Origin: Alistipes shahii WAL 8301
GTDB lineage: Bacteria; Bacteroidota; Bacteroidia; Bacteroidales; Rikenellaceae
Length of the DNA stretch: 64,000 nucleotides
Direction of reading: 5' to 3'
NCBI RefSeq assembly: GCF_025145845.1
Contig: NZ_CP102253.1
Span: forward strand, 868,001 to 932,000
Part shown: positions 8,522 to 17,134 of the stretch, one piece after another
How positions within the stretch are numbered: position 1 is the first letter of the stretch
Layout of the letters: each line of letters begins with the position of its first letter
Translations under genes and position numbers: made by a program
The notes under the pieces: model-generated
Told to the model about the DNA's origin: nothing
The model's database searches: none
Seen by the model: only the letters and a program-made list of their open reading frames with translations

Positions 8522-9718
8522 ATGAAACGACTTACCCTGCTGCTGGGCGCGCTCCTGCTGACGGCCGCCGCCCTCGCCCAAACCGCCGTGCCGCCTACGG
8601 TACGCATCGCACACGGACCCTATGTACTGAATGTCACCGAAGACGGCTTCACGGTCGTCTGGGACGCAAAGGCCGACGCCATCGGCTGGGTCGAACTCGC
8701 CCCGATGGACGGATCGCACTTCTACTCGGCCGAACGGCCCAGGTATTACGACTCGCATCTCGGACTTTGCCGCGTCGGACGCATGCACCGGGTGCGGATC
8801 GAAGGGCTCCAACCCGGCACGACCTACCGCTACCGCATCATGCAGCGGGGAATCGTCCTGAACGAGGGCAACCGGCGCGTCATCCTCGACGACGGGGACG
8901 GCAGCGAAGTGTACCGGCGCAAGCCCTACACCATCAGAACCCTCGACCCTGCACAGGAAAAGGTCGATTTCTGGATGGTCAACGACATCCACGCCCGCGA
9001 CTCCGTTTTCCAGCTGCTGATCAAGGAGGCCCCCGAAGCCCAGCCGGACTTCGTCTGCCTGAACGGCGACCTGGCCAGCCAGACCGAGACCGAGCAGACG
9101 CTCTGGGACGCCTGCCTCGGGTCGGCATCGAAGATACTCACGCCCGCGGGCATCCCCCTCGCCGTGACGCGCGGCAACCACGAGAACCGCGGCGCCTATG
9201 CACAGCACTGGCTCGACTATTTCCCCACACCGACCGGCGAAACCTACTACACGTTTCGCCGCGGCCCGGCCTTCTTCATCGTGCTCGACGGCTGTGAAGA
9301 CAAGCCCGACAACGATCCCCGCTATTACGGCATGGGCGACTGGAACGAATACCGCCGGCAGCAGGCGGAATGGCTGAAAGGCGTCGTCAACAGCGACGAA
9401 TTCCGGGCGGCCCCCGTGCGCATCGTGCTGATGCACATGATCCCGGGCAAGGAGGACAGCTGGTACGGCGAGCAGCAGATCCGCAGGCTGTTCATACCCG
9501 AACTCGCCGGCAAAGGCATCGACCTGATGCTCTGCGGCCACTACCACCGCTACCACTGGATCGACGACGGCAGCCGCGGGGTCGACTTCCCGATCCTCGT
9601 CAACTCGAACAACGACTGCCTCCGCGTGTCGGCCGACGCGAAGGGCATCGACCTGAAGGTGGTCAACACCGCGGGCGCCGTGATCAAACAACACCGCATC
9701 GACAAAAAGAACAAATAA
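8522..9718 (+). CDS. Exported calcineurin-like metallophosphoesterase (purple acid phosphatase type)
   Basis: The 398-residue protein has a cleavable signal peptide (hydrophobic to about residue 20, ending ALAQ). An N-terminal beta-sandwich resembling the fibronectin-like domain of purple acid phosphatases covers about residues 25-140. The catalytic domain shows the metal motifs in order: MVNDIHAR, NGDLASQ, RGNHENR, then GHYHRYH near the end. It should hydrolyse phosphate mono- or diesters in the periplasm or outside. It is followed four bases later by a HAD phosphatase in the same operon and is divergent from the glycerol-1-phosphate dehydrogenase-like gene. The substrate is unknown. Confidence 0.88.
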   Translation: MKRLTLLLGALLLTAAALAQTAVPPTVRIAHGPYVLNVTEDGFTVVWDAKADAIGWVELAPMDGSHFYSAERPRYYDSHLGLCRVGRMHRVRIEGLQPGTTYRYRIMQRGIVLNEGNRRVILDDGDGSEVYRRKPYTIRTLDPAQEKVDFWMVNDIHARDSVFQLLIKEAPEAQPDFVCLNGDLASQTETEQTLWDACLGSASKILTPAGIPLAVTRGNHENRGAYAQHWLDYFPTPTGETYYTFRRGPAFFIVLDGCEDKPDNDPRYYGMGDWNEYRRQQAEWLKGVVNSDEFRAAPVRIVLMHMIPGKEDSWYGEQQIRRLFIPELAGKGIDLMLCGHYHRYHWIDDGSRGVDFPILVNSNNDCLRVSADAKGIDLKVVNTAGAVIKQHRIDKKNK

Positions 9719-9722
9719 CGAC

Positions 9723-10592
9723 ATGGAAAACAAACCCTTTCACAAGTACCGCTCCGTCTGGGAGCACGCCGAACTGATGGAACGCCTGCGCCGCATCCGC
9801 CACGTGGCGCTCGACATGGACGGCACGATCTACATGGGGATGTCGCTGTTCCCCTACACGCAGGCCTTCCTGCACGGACTCAAGGAACAGGGGATCGGCT
9901 ACTCGTTCCTGACGAACAACCCGTCGAAAAGCATCGCGGACTACCTCCATAAACTCGACACGCTGGGCATCAGGGCTTCGCGCGACGAGATGTACACCAC
10001 GGCGCTGGCCACGATCGACTACATCAAGACCCATCACCCTGCGGCCAAGCGGCTGTTCCTGCTCGGCACGCCGTCGATGATCTCGGAATTCGAGGCTGCG
10101 GGCTTCGAGTCGTGCGCCGACTCGGCCGACGACGTGCCCGACGTGATCGTGGCGGCGTTCGACATGACGCTCCGCTACGAACGGCTCTGCCGCGCGGCCT
10201 GGTGGATCAAACAAGGAGTGCCTTATATCGCCACCAACCCCGACCGGGTGTGCCCCACCGATCAGCCGACCGTATTGGTCGACTGCGGCTCGATCTGCGC
10301 CTGCCTCGAACACGCCACGGGACGCCGCCCCGACATCACGTTGGGCAAGCCCGACCCGAACATGCTTTCGGGCATCCTCTCGCGCCACGGGTTGCAGCCC
10401 TACGAGATCGCCATGGTCGGCGACCGCATCTACACCGACGTCCAGATGGCCCACAACGCCGGGGCGATGGGCGTGCTGGTGCTCTCGGGCGAAACGACGC
10501 TCGACGTGGCCGACAAGGCCGACCCGCAGCCCCATATCACGGCCGACAGCATCGAAGTGCTGGGCGAACTAATCCGCGAAGCGCACGAATAA
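9723..10592 (+). CDS. HAD-IIA family phosphatase (NagD/AraL type)
   Basis: The 289-residue cytoplasmic phosphatase has all four HAD motifs: nucleophile DMDGTIYMG near residue 31, FLTNNPS (motif II), Lys in LGKPDPNM (motif III) and VGDRIYTD (motif IV). The cap domain lies between motifs II and III, as in the NagD/AraL/glycerol-phosphate phosphatase branch. It follows the secreted phosphoesterase by four bases and is close to an AraM-like dehydrogenase gene, recalling Bacillus araL-araM. Dephosphorylation of a glycerol phosphate or small sugar phosphate is the likely role; the substrate is inferred from context only. Confidence 0.88.
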   Translation: MENKPFHKYRSVWEHAELMERLRRIRHVALDMDGTIYMGMSLFPYTQAFLHGLKEQGIGYSFLTNNPSKSIADYLHKLDTLGIRASRDEMYTTALATIDYIKTHHPAAKRLFLLGTPSMISEFEAAGFESCADSADDVPDVIVAAFDMTLRYERLCRAAWWIKQGVPYIATNPDRVCPTDQPTVLVDCGSICACLEHATGRRPDITLGKPDPNMLSGILSRHGLQPYEIAMVGDRIYTDVQMAHNAGAMGVLVLSGETTLDVADKADPQPHITADSIEVLGELIREAHE

Positions 10593-10977
10593 CAACAGCC
10601 GGAACTCCACGACCGGACGTCCCGCCTCCGATCCGCCGCCCGGAGAGGGGCAAACAGAAACGCCTGATAAGCTACGACAATAGCGCTATCGGAAAATACC
10701 GAATAATCATCGGTGTGGGTTTATAAAGATGTAACGACTTGATTTATCGAGTCGTTACATCTTTGTACAGGAGAATAGGTAACGAAAAGACAACGGCTTA
10801 TTTTCAGCGACTTGCGCTCAAATACCGCATTTCAAATAACCTCTCGCAAGATATGAAAAATTCTCAAAATAGGCAAATTGTCGAAAACGATAAAGGTATA
10901 ACAAATTTCTTTTTTGTATTCTATAAAATTATATTCTCCAGAATTGGAAACAGCCCTTAAGTGAGGGCTGCCGATTA
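10593..10977. other. 385-base gap between the HAD phosphatase gene and the RteC-like pseudogene
   Basis: GC falls sharply in this stretch, which begins the first block of foreign DNA. It holds the 10-base palindrome ATAGCGCTAT (10680-10689) and the large inverted repeat at 10725-10764. A 73-codon rightward frame (10739-10960) exists but has no promoter, recognisable domain or partner, and I do not call it a gene. Confidence 0.6.
10725..10764. repeat. 15-base perfect inverted repeat
   Basis: AAAGATGTAACGACT (10725-10739) and its exact complement (10750-10764) flank a 10-base loop. No T-run follows on either strand, so it is a poor intrinsic terminator. It could be an operator, a recombination site or the end of the HAD operon. 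It lies at the GC boundary, about 130 bases past the HAD stop codon. Confidence 0.75.
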
Positions 10978-11448
10978 TCATTGTTGGCTTCTTTCAATGA
11001 GATATCCTCTCAATAAGTCCAAAAAACGAGTCAACCGCAGTTTTCGGTTCAGTATTGCATGCTTACACTGATTGGGATTGTTTATCCGAACATTGAACAT
11101 CCACGAGAAACTTTCTACGAACATATCCAAAGAAGCCTGTGAACCATCGAGACATCGTCCGACTCCGAGTCCCTGCATCGAAGTTACTATTTCCATAAGA
11201 TCTGTGGGCGTAAATTGTTCTGCCAAATAAATCGGAGACTTCGGCAATGCGACTTTCTTACTACAGTCCATGACCGCAGGATGGCTTACTTTCAACCAGA
11301 CCATTTTTATTTCGAAATTTGTCAATGCAATGGCTGCCCGAAGTAACGATTCCATTTCCGGAGCCACTTTTACCGGTTCTTCTTGGATTGCTATCAACTT
11401 TATTCTTAACTTTGCCATCATATGAAGTGTATCCGCAGGAGATAATTT

Positions 11449-12804
11449 GACTTATTAGTCAAAACGGGTGCTGAAACGCCTCAAAAACAGGAAAACGCCA
11501 CGCTATAGGTCAAAACGGGTGCCGATAGCGTGGCATTCTATTTGATTTTCAGTATATTTTGGCATTTGAAAATATAGAAATTGCATTATGAACAAAAAAA
11601 TGCCCGACATGCAATTCCCCCATTGTAAAGAAGGACGGAAAACGCAAAAGCGTCCAACGATACAAGTGCATGGTTTGTGGACGCCGCTTCAGCGGCGGGC
11701 GTGATTTTACAAAAGAAGACATCTGGGAGATGTACCTGCACGGCAAGCAGACAATAGCCCAGATCAGTGAAACTACAGGTCTCAGTGCTTCGACCGTGAC
11801 ACGTCGGCTTGCCTCCATTTCGTTCAGCTGGGAACAGCCTAGGATCAAAGGAAGCGGTGTGATACATCTCGACGCCACGTATTTTGGGCGCAATACAGGA
11901 GTGCTGCTGGCTCTGGAAAGCGGAAGCGGCAGACTTCTTTACATGAAGCATATCGCCCACGAGCACATCAGTGATTACGAGGACGCTGTGAAACATATAG
12001 TAGGATGCGGGTATGCCATTCAGGGGATTGTCATTGATGGTTTTCAAAAGCTGTTTACCGTCCTTTCGGAATACAGAATACAGATGTGCCAGTTCCACAT
12101 GGTGGCGATAATAAGAAGAAAACTGACCAAGAATCCGCAACTTGAGGCAGGAAAGGAGTTATTGGATCTTGCATACCGTCTAAAAGACATGAATGAAAGT
12201 GCATTCGTCAGTGCATTTGAGAAATGGAAGAGGAAATGGCATGACTTCCTGAAAGAAAAGACGGTCAACGAGATTACCGGACGCACGATATATACCCATC
12301 AACGGCTCAGATCTGCCATGGTCAGCATATCGACCTACCTTCCTTTTTTGTTTACATACGAGAAAGTCAGAGGTATGCCCAACACAAACAATATGATCGA
12401 AGGCACATTCACCGACATGAAGAAAGCCTTGCGGAATCATCCGGGAATGATTGAGGAAAACCGCAAGCGGATGATGAACGGGTTTTTCTTGGCATATGCC
12501 AAATTGCATAATGAAAAAGGAGACAACCGCTAAGGCCATCTCCTGAATCGCATTATGCATATTGGACGGCTTTATTCCTGGCGGAGGTGCTCCCCAGCAG
12601 AGCTCCGTTACGCTTTAAGCCGCAATGCAAAATAACAAAATACAGATGAATCCACCAAAAACGGGTGCCATTTTCAGCACCCGTTTTGACCTATAGAGCG
12701 AAAGCGCTCGCATCAAATATGTGTTCAAAAGTTTTGAATGGTCATATCATACTGACAGACACCAGTATTACAACGATTTTAGCACCCGAAATGACCTATA
12801 CGCC
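11449..12804 (+). mobile_element. IS256-family insertion sequence (zinc-binding transposase variant), 1,356 bp, complete
   Basis: The ends are set by the 8-base direct repeat GATAATTT at 11441-11448 and 12805-12812. The terminal 24 bases are imperfect inverted repeats (17 of 24 match; shared core GGGTGCT). Inside lies a second, subterminal pair of 20-base perfect inverted repeats, CTATAGGTCAAAACGGGTGC at 11503-11522 and its complement at 12677-12696. The right copy also folds with AAAACGGGTGC at 12658-12668 into a hairpin. Target duplications of 8-9 bases are usual for the IS256 family. The element carries one transposase gene and interrupts the RteC-like gene. Confidence 0.85.
11588..12533 (+). 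CDS. IS256-like DDE transposase with zinc ribbon; A7 frame break near the start
   Basis: The clean frame opens at ATG 11670 (287 residues) and holds a resolvase-like HTH (IAQISETTGLSASTVTRRL), then the DDE/MULE catalytic core: Asp in VIHLDATYFGR, Asp in GIVIDGFQKLF and Glu in NNMIEGTFTDMKK. Upstream the same frame is open back to about 11592 and encodes the first half of a zinc ribbon (KKCPTCNSPIVKKDG) that completes with CMVCGRRF, but it has no start codon. ATG 11588 gives MNKK and then a run of seven A; dropping one A joins it to CPTC. So either transcriptional slippage at A7 makes the full transposase, or the copy has a one-base defect. Confidence 0.85.
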
Positions 12805-13060
12805 GATAATTTTCCGGGTCGGAACAACCGCTGAATACAGTTGATATAACGTTCGTATGCTGTTTGTGCTTGTTCGTATTCCGAAGCAAAGAGAGAACGT
12901 ACTTGCGAAAGACGCAGAAAACGGATAAAACTATTCTTTTCAAAAGATCGGGTATTTCGTAACATGGCTATCTGTTTTTTGAATTTCAATATAATTTGTT
13001 TATTACATTACTTTGCAAATCCGTAGGAGGTCCTCGGATCTTTTGATATTCGGAAACGAC

Positions 13061-13092
13061 AAGCCCCGGAACTTCAAGAAGTCCCAGGGCTT
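13061..13092 (-). terminator. Hairpin ending the SusC/SusD-led operon
   Basis: AAGCCCCGGAACTTC (13061-13075) and GAAGTCCCAGGGCTT (13078-13092) pair over 15 positions with two wobble or mismatched pairs. It lies about 90 bases beyond the stop of the last gene of the long leftward operon. No long T-run follows, so the call rests on position and stem strength. Confidence 0.55.
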
Positions 13093-13183
13093 GCAGATAG
13101 GATAATGCTCCATTTCCTGATATTATTTCATATAGGATTGTATCTGATGCTCTAAGTTCGGTTGTAAGTCATAGTTTCAATAG

Positions 13184-14551
13184 TTAGCCTTTATCTTTTT
13201 TCCGGTTTAATAGCGGGAGCAGAAATGATATTACTGACGCCGCAATCCAGAATAGTGCCACGGGCCCGAAATCGTAGTGCTTCGCGCCGTCGGCGGCTAC
13301 GGTGATGTGCCTGTCGATAAGCCATCCCGATGCTACGTCCTGAATGCCCGCCGCGATGTAGCTTGCTATTCCCACGACCCCCAGCGCGGCACCCGTGGCC
13401 TTTCGCGGCACGATGTCCACAGCCATCAATCCTCCGAGGAAGCAGATCAGCACGCCGATTGCTATTCCGAACAGCACCATCGAGAGGACGTTCACCCACA
13501 TGGCATTTCCTCCGTACAGGAACAGTGCCAGGGCCAGGGAGTTCAGTATGCCGAACAGCAGGGCGGGTATCTTTCGGTCTCCCTTGAAGAGTTTGTCCGA
13601 GAACCATCCCGAGAGCACGGTTCCGAGTATTCCCAGCAGTGCGTTTATCGAGACTACGGAAATCGCCTCTACATCCGAGAATCCCTTGGCCTCTTGCAGG
13701 AACAGCACTCCCCAGCCATTTATGGCATAGCGGGATATGTACATGAACGCGCTTGCCGCCGCCAGCACCCATACCGCCGGGGTGCGGAGCACCTGCTTCT
13801 GAATCTCTTTGACGGACTTCTCCGCTCCGGGGACGGGTTTTTCATGGGCCAGCGCCTCTACCGGCGGGAGTCCTTTCGACTCCGGCGTGTCGTGGAGCCA
13901 GCAGAGTACCAGCACCACGCCGATGGCCCCTGCCACGGCCGATCCGAAGAACCCGGCCTGCCAACCCGCAAAGGAGACGATGGAGCCTACGAAAAGGAAT
14001 GAGAAGAACTCCCCGAGGTTGTGGCTTGCGGAGAAGAACCCGTAGTAGGTCCCGCGCTCCTTGAGGGGATACCAGCGGGAGAGGGATATGATGGCCGGAG
14101 GCGCTCCCATGGACTGCGCCCACCCGTTCAGACCCCACATCACGGCGAATGCAACGAATATCACGGCTGTCGGGACTACGGAATGTGCGAGCCCCATGAG
14201 CCCCATCAGGGCGTTGGCCGCGGCCGAGACGATGAGTCCCGTGGCCATGAAGCGCTTGATGTTGCAGTAGTCGGCGATGAATCCGTTGACGAACTTGCCG
14301 ATGGCATAGGCGAAGAGGAGTGCCGAGCCGATGACTCCCAACTGCGATGCGTCCAAGGACCCGCTGTCGAGAATGGGTTTCTTCATGACGTTGAGACTGG
14401 TGCGGCAGACGTAGTAGAGGCTGTATCCGAGCGTTGCGGCGACGAATGCCTGCAGGCGCAGGCGGCGGTAGTACTTGTCGCGCGATGCTTCGTCCTGCTC
14501 CCGGGCAGGAGCCGCAGGACTGATGCGGTAGAATTCCGTAATACGGCTCAT
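13184..14551 (-). CDS. Organophosphate:phosphate antiporter (MFS, GlpT/PgtP type), copy 2
   Basis: The 455-residue inner-membrane protein has 12 hydrophobic segments and antiporter-branch motifs: LGYSLYYVCRTSLNVMKKPI in the first helix region, GKFVNGFIADYCNIKRFM, and NGWAQSMGAPPAIISLSRWY. It is distinct from copy 1 at 5324 in sequence and loop lengths. It starts four bases after the stop of the glycerophosphodiesterase gene and closes the operon led by the SusC gene. Import of the glycerol phosphate or related phosphorylated product released by the periplasmic enzymes of the same operon is a direct contextual inference. Confidence 0.9.
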   Translation of the reverse strand: MSRITEFYRISPAAPAREQDEASRDKYYRRLRLQAFVAATLGYSLYYVCRTSLNVMKKPILDSGSLDASQLGVIGSALLFAYAIGKFVNGFIADYCNIKRFMATGLIVSAAANALMGLMGLAHSVVPTAVIFVAFAVMWGLNGWAQSMGAPPAIISLSRWYPLKERGTYYGFFSASHNLGEFFSFLFVGSIVSFAGWQAGFFGSAVAGAIGVVLVLCWLHDTPESKGLPPVEALAHEKPVPGAEKSVKEIQKQVLRTPAVWVLAAASAFMYISRYAINGWGVLFLQEAKGFSDVEAISVVSINALLGILGTVLSGWFSDKLFKGDRKIPALLFGILNSLALALFLYGGNAMWVNVLSMVLFGIAIGVLICFLGGLMAVDIVPRKATGAALGVVGIASYIAAGIQDVASGWLIDRHITVAADGAKHYDFGPVALFWIAASVISFLLPLLNRKKDKG

Positions 14552-14555
14552 GGCG

Positions 14556-15473
14556 TCAGTCGTGCAGTCCGCGCGAGCGGAGGTAGGAGATCAGCAGTTC
14601 GGGGCGGTCGGTCTGGATCATGGTGGCGCCCATATCGACCAGTTTCCCGTACACCTCGGCCGGGTCGCCCTCTACCGCGGCATCGTCGCAAAGCCCGCCG
14701 TTCAGGGAGGGCCACAGGGAGTTCACCCACAGTTTCGAGCCGCCGGCGATGACTTCGCGCATGCAGGTCTCGACCTCGGGCGTGTATTCCGACCAGCAGA
14801 TTTCGTAAGCCAGCAATGGATATTTCAGTCGTTCATAGCTTTCGAGAATTTTTCGGTACGATTTCTTCCCGAAGTTTACAATGGGCATAAAAAGACAATT
14901 GTCGTCATATTTCGAGAAAGTCGCGGCGGCACGGTCGGCGGTGACATTGCTTTTGATGAGCACCTGTTCCAGCATGCCGTATTTTTCAAGCAACGGATGT
15001 ATCAACCCGTAATATTGAAATCCTTTGTCGATATTGACGACAATTTTGTCTTTGCATAATATGAGCACCTCTTCGAGCGTGGGTACTTTCCAATGTGTGA
15101 CCGCATTCTGCCCCGCACGCAAATTCACCCGCCGAATGGAATCATAAGTAATTTCCGCAATAAGTCCCCTGCCCGAAGTCGTCCGGTCGATGGTGCGGTC
15201 GTGACAGAGTACCAGCACGCTGTCCGAGGTCAGCGCCAAATCTATTTCTACAATGTCGACTCCCATTTCGATAGCGCTGCGGATGGCAGGGAGTGAATTT
15301 TCAGGATAGTTGCGCCAGTCGCCCCGATGGGAGGCGACCAGCACCTTTTTCGAGGCGGGGTCGTGAATCTCTGAAACAACCCGTTCGGCACGGGTGCCGG
15401 AAACGGATTCGGAACTCGCACAAGCACCAAACAGGAAAAGGGATGCAAGAAAAATCAATAATCTTATCATCAT
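14556..15473 (-). CDS. Glycerophosphodiester phosphodiesterase lipoprotein
   Basis: The 305-residue protein is a predicted lipoprotein: hydrophobic leader with lipobox LFGAC (Cys 18). The GDPD TIM barrel follows, with catalytic His49-Arg50 in VASHRGDWRNYPENSL, metal residues in IVEIDLALTSDSVLVLCHDR, and the barrel end near MIQTDRPELLISYL. These enzymes cut glycerophosphodiesters to glycerol-3-phosphate and an alcohol, and some attack glycerol-phosphate teichoic chains. It sits between a sulfatase gene and an organophosphate antiporter in one leftward operon, which suggests that it produces the antiporter substrate in the periplasm. Confidence 0.93.
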   Translation of the reverse strand: MMIRLLIFLASLFLFGACASSESVSGTRAERVVSEIHDPASKKVLVASHRGDWRNYPENSLPAIRSAIEMGVDIVEIDLALTSDSVLVLCHDRTIDRTTSGRGLIAEITYDSIRRVNLRAGQNAVTHWKVPTLEEVLILCKDKIVVNIDKGFQYYGLIHPLLEKYGMLEQVLIKSNVTADRAAATFSKYDDNCLFMPIVNFGKKSYRKILESYERLKYPLLAYEICWSEYTPEVETCMREVIAGGSKLWVNSLWPSLNGGLCDDAAVEGDPAEVYGKLVDMGATMIQTDRPELLISYLRSRGLHD

Positions 15474-15480
15474 ATTCGGG

Positions 15481-17079
15481 TTAGTTGTTTTTTACTGTTT
15501 CGTATTGTTCGTAATCGGTCGGAAGCACCCAGTTCGACTGTTCCCACGGAATGATCTCCCCACTGACGGTCCGTTCGTAAACGCTGTCCTTTCCCGGCTT
15601 GTCGTAGGGATAGCGATCGAATACGTCGCCGTCGCCCGTCATCCGCGGATCGCCCTGCTCGCGCAGCGTCCGGAAAAGCTCGGCCCGCAGTGAATCTGCC
15701 AGAATCCGGCATGAAACGTCCCCGATCCGGTTGGCGAGGCATTCGCGGTCCGTTTCGACATGGTACAACTCCTCCGCCGGACGCTGTCCCATCGACAGGT
15801 CATAATAACGACGATCCTGCCCGCTGCGCCGCAATTGCAGAATGGCTGTTTTCGTCGGGGAACTGTCGATGTCGCGGTAGCCCGTTTCCGGATTGCCGCC
15901 GGGCAGCAGCCACGGTTTGAGGTTGCACAGATAGAGCCAACCGCCCCGTACAATCCCCCGGATCGGATAACCCTGGTCACCGGGGCGTCCGTTGTCGTGC
16001 CGCTCGCGGCCCAGCAACGCCCGTTCGCGCAACGCTGCACAAGGGTCCGGTTCATTCCGCAACAGCGGCACGAGGCTCCCGCCCGGAAGCGGCGCCATCC
16101 CGGCCGCCGAAGGGTCCGTTCCGGCAATCTCCAGAATGGTCGGTGCGATGTCCACGAACGAGACGTAAACCGCCTCCCGGCGTCCGGGACTATTCACTCC
16201 TTGCGGCCACATCATGGCCAAAGGCATGTGATGAGCATACTCGTACTGCGTCCCTTTGGCACGCGGGAACGGCATTCCGTTATCCGACGTGACAATGACA
16301 AGCGTGTTGTCCAACTCCCCGAGTTCTTCCAGCCGGGCCAGCATCAGCCCCAACTGCCGGTCATAATGTTCGATCTCGAACCCGTAGTCCAGCATGTCGT
16401 TACGCACCGTCTCGTTGTCGGGCCAGAAAGCCGGAACACGATCGATCTCTCCGGTCGTCCGTCCGCCTTTGGCCGCTCCGCTGCCGTATTCATAGCGGCG
16501 GTGCGGCTCGCGACAGCCGAACCAGAAGAACCACGGCCGCGACGCATCCTCACGCGAGGAGAGGAAGTCGGAAAAATTCGCCGCATAGTCCGTGGCGAGC
16601 ATCTCGGATGTCGGAGGCGTCAGTTTCCGATTCTGCCACGCTTCACCCGTCAACTGCCGTCTACGGCCGTTCTTCATGCCGGGATTGCCCGGAGCCCAGC
16701 CCTTGCCGGTAAAGGCCACGTCGTACCCAGCCTCTTCGAGCGCCTCGGTGAAGACCCCGGCATCCTCGGGAAAATGACAGATGTGATTACCCGCCTCGCC
16801 CAACTGCCACGAGTAGCGTCCCGTGAGCAGCGACGCACGCGAAGGCGCCGATTTCGCATTCGGAGTGTAACAATTCTCGAACAGCACACCCCGTGCGGCC
16901 ACACTGTCGAAAACCGGCGTCGAGACCCATTGGCAGCCATAAGCCCCGAAATGAAGCCATGCGGCATCGTCGGCGATGCAGAACAGAATATTCGGACGGC
17001 GCATCGTATTATCCTGCCCGTGAACAGGGACCAATCCGCCCAATGCGGCGGCTCCCCAAAATACAAAATCACATCTCAT
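15481..17079 (-). CDS. Sulfatase-family hydrolase, serine-type formylglycine enzyme
   Basis: The 532-residue exported protein (short signal to about residue 22) belongs to the S1 sulfatase/alkaline phosphatase superfamily. Metal ligands are Asp37-Asp38 in NILFCIADDAAW and TSDNGMPFP further on. The maturation signature is Ser77-Ala-Pro-Ser-Arg81 followed by ASLLTGR, so formylglycine would come from Ser through a radical-SAM maturase, which is not in this window. The superfamily includes aryl and sugar sulfatases, phosphonate monoester hydrolases and phosphodiesterases. The phosphoesterase-rich operon makes a phosphodiester substrate worth considering alongside a sulfate ester. Confidence 0.9.
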   Translation of the reverse strand: MRCDFVFWGAAALGGLVPVHGQDNTMRRPNILFCIADDAAWLHFGAYGCQWVSTPVFDSVAARGVLFENCYTPNAKSAPSRASLLTGRYSWQLGEAGNHICHFPEDAGVFTEALEEAGYDVAFTGKGWAPGNPGMKNGRRRQLTGEAWQNRKLTPPTSEMLATDYAANFSDFLSSREDASRPWFFWFGCREPHRRYEYGSGAAKGGRTTGEIDRVPAFWPDNETVRNDMLDYGFEIEHYDRQLGLMLARLEELGELDNTLVIVTSDNGMPFPRAKGTQYEYAHHMPLAMMWPQGVNSPGRREAVYVSFVDIAPTILEIAGTDPSAAGMAPLPGGSLVPLLRNEPDPCAALRERALLGRERHDNGRPGDQGYPIRGIVRGGWLYLCNLKPWLLPGGNPETGYRDIDSSPTKTAILQLRRSGQDRRYYDLSMGQRPAEELYHVETDRECLANRIGDVSCRILADSLRAELFRTLREQGDPRMTGDGDVFDRYPYDKPGKDSVYERTVSGEIIPWEQSNWVLPTDYEQYETVKNN

Positions 17080-17134
17080 AGATCACACATTGTCTATTGT
17101 AAAATCCCCGGCGGCCCGGAACGCAGGAGAGGGG

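Larger units (their letters stand above)
10978..12989 (-). pseudogene. RteC-like regulatory gene split by an IS256-family element
   Basis: Two leftward pieces belong to one gene. The N-terminal piece (12989-12805) runs MKFKKQIAMLRNTRSF to RPGKLS. The C-terminal piece (11448-10978) continues LSPADTLHMM and ends FLDLLRGYLIERSQQ. Removing bases 11449-12804 with one copy of the 8-base repeat GATAATTT rejoins them in frame (AAA TTA TC) as a 215-residue protein. That length and the C-terminal layout (TPTDLMEIVTSMQGLG, then a FLD-L-L-R ending) resemble RteC, the regulator of excision genes in CTnDOT-type elements, so I read it as RteC-like with moderate certainty. An ATG at 11421 could still give a 147-residue C-terminal fragment. 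Confidence 0.65.

Noticed and set aside
10739..10960. 73-codon frame in the gap after the HAD phosphatase gene
   Set aside because: It starts inside the 15-base inverted repeat, is AT-driven and has no recognisable domain or upstream signal.
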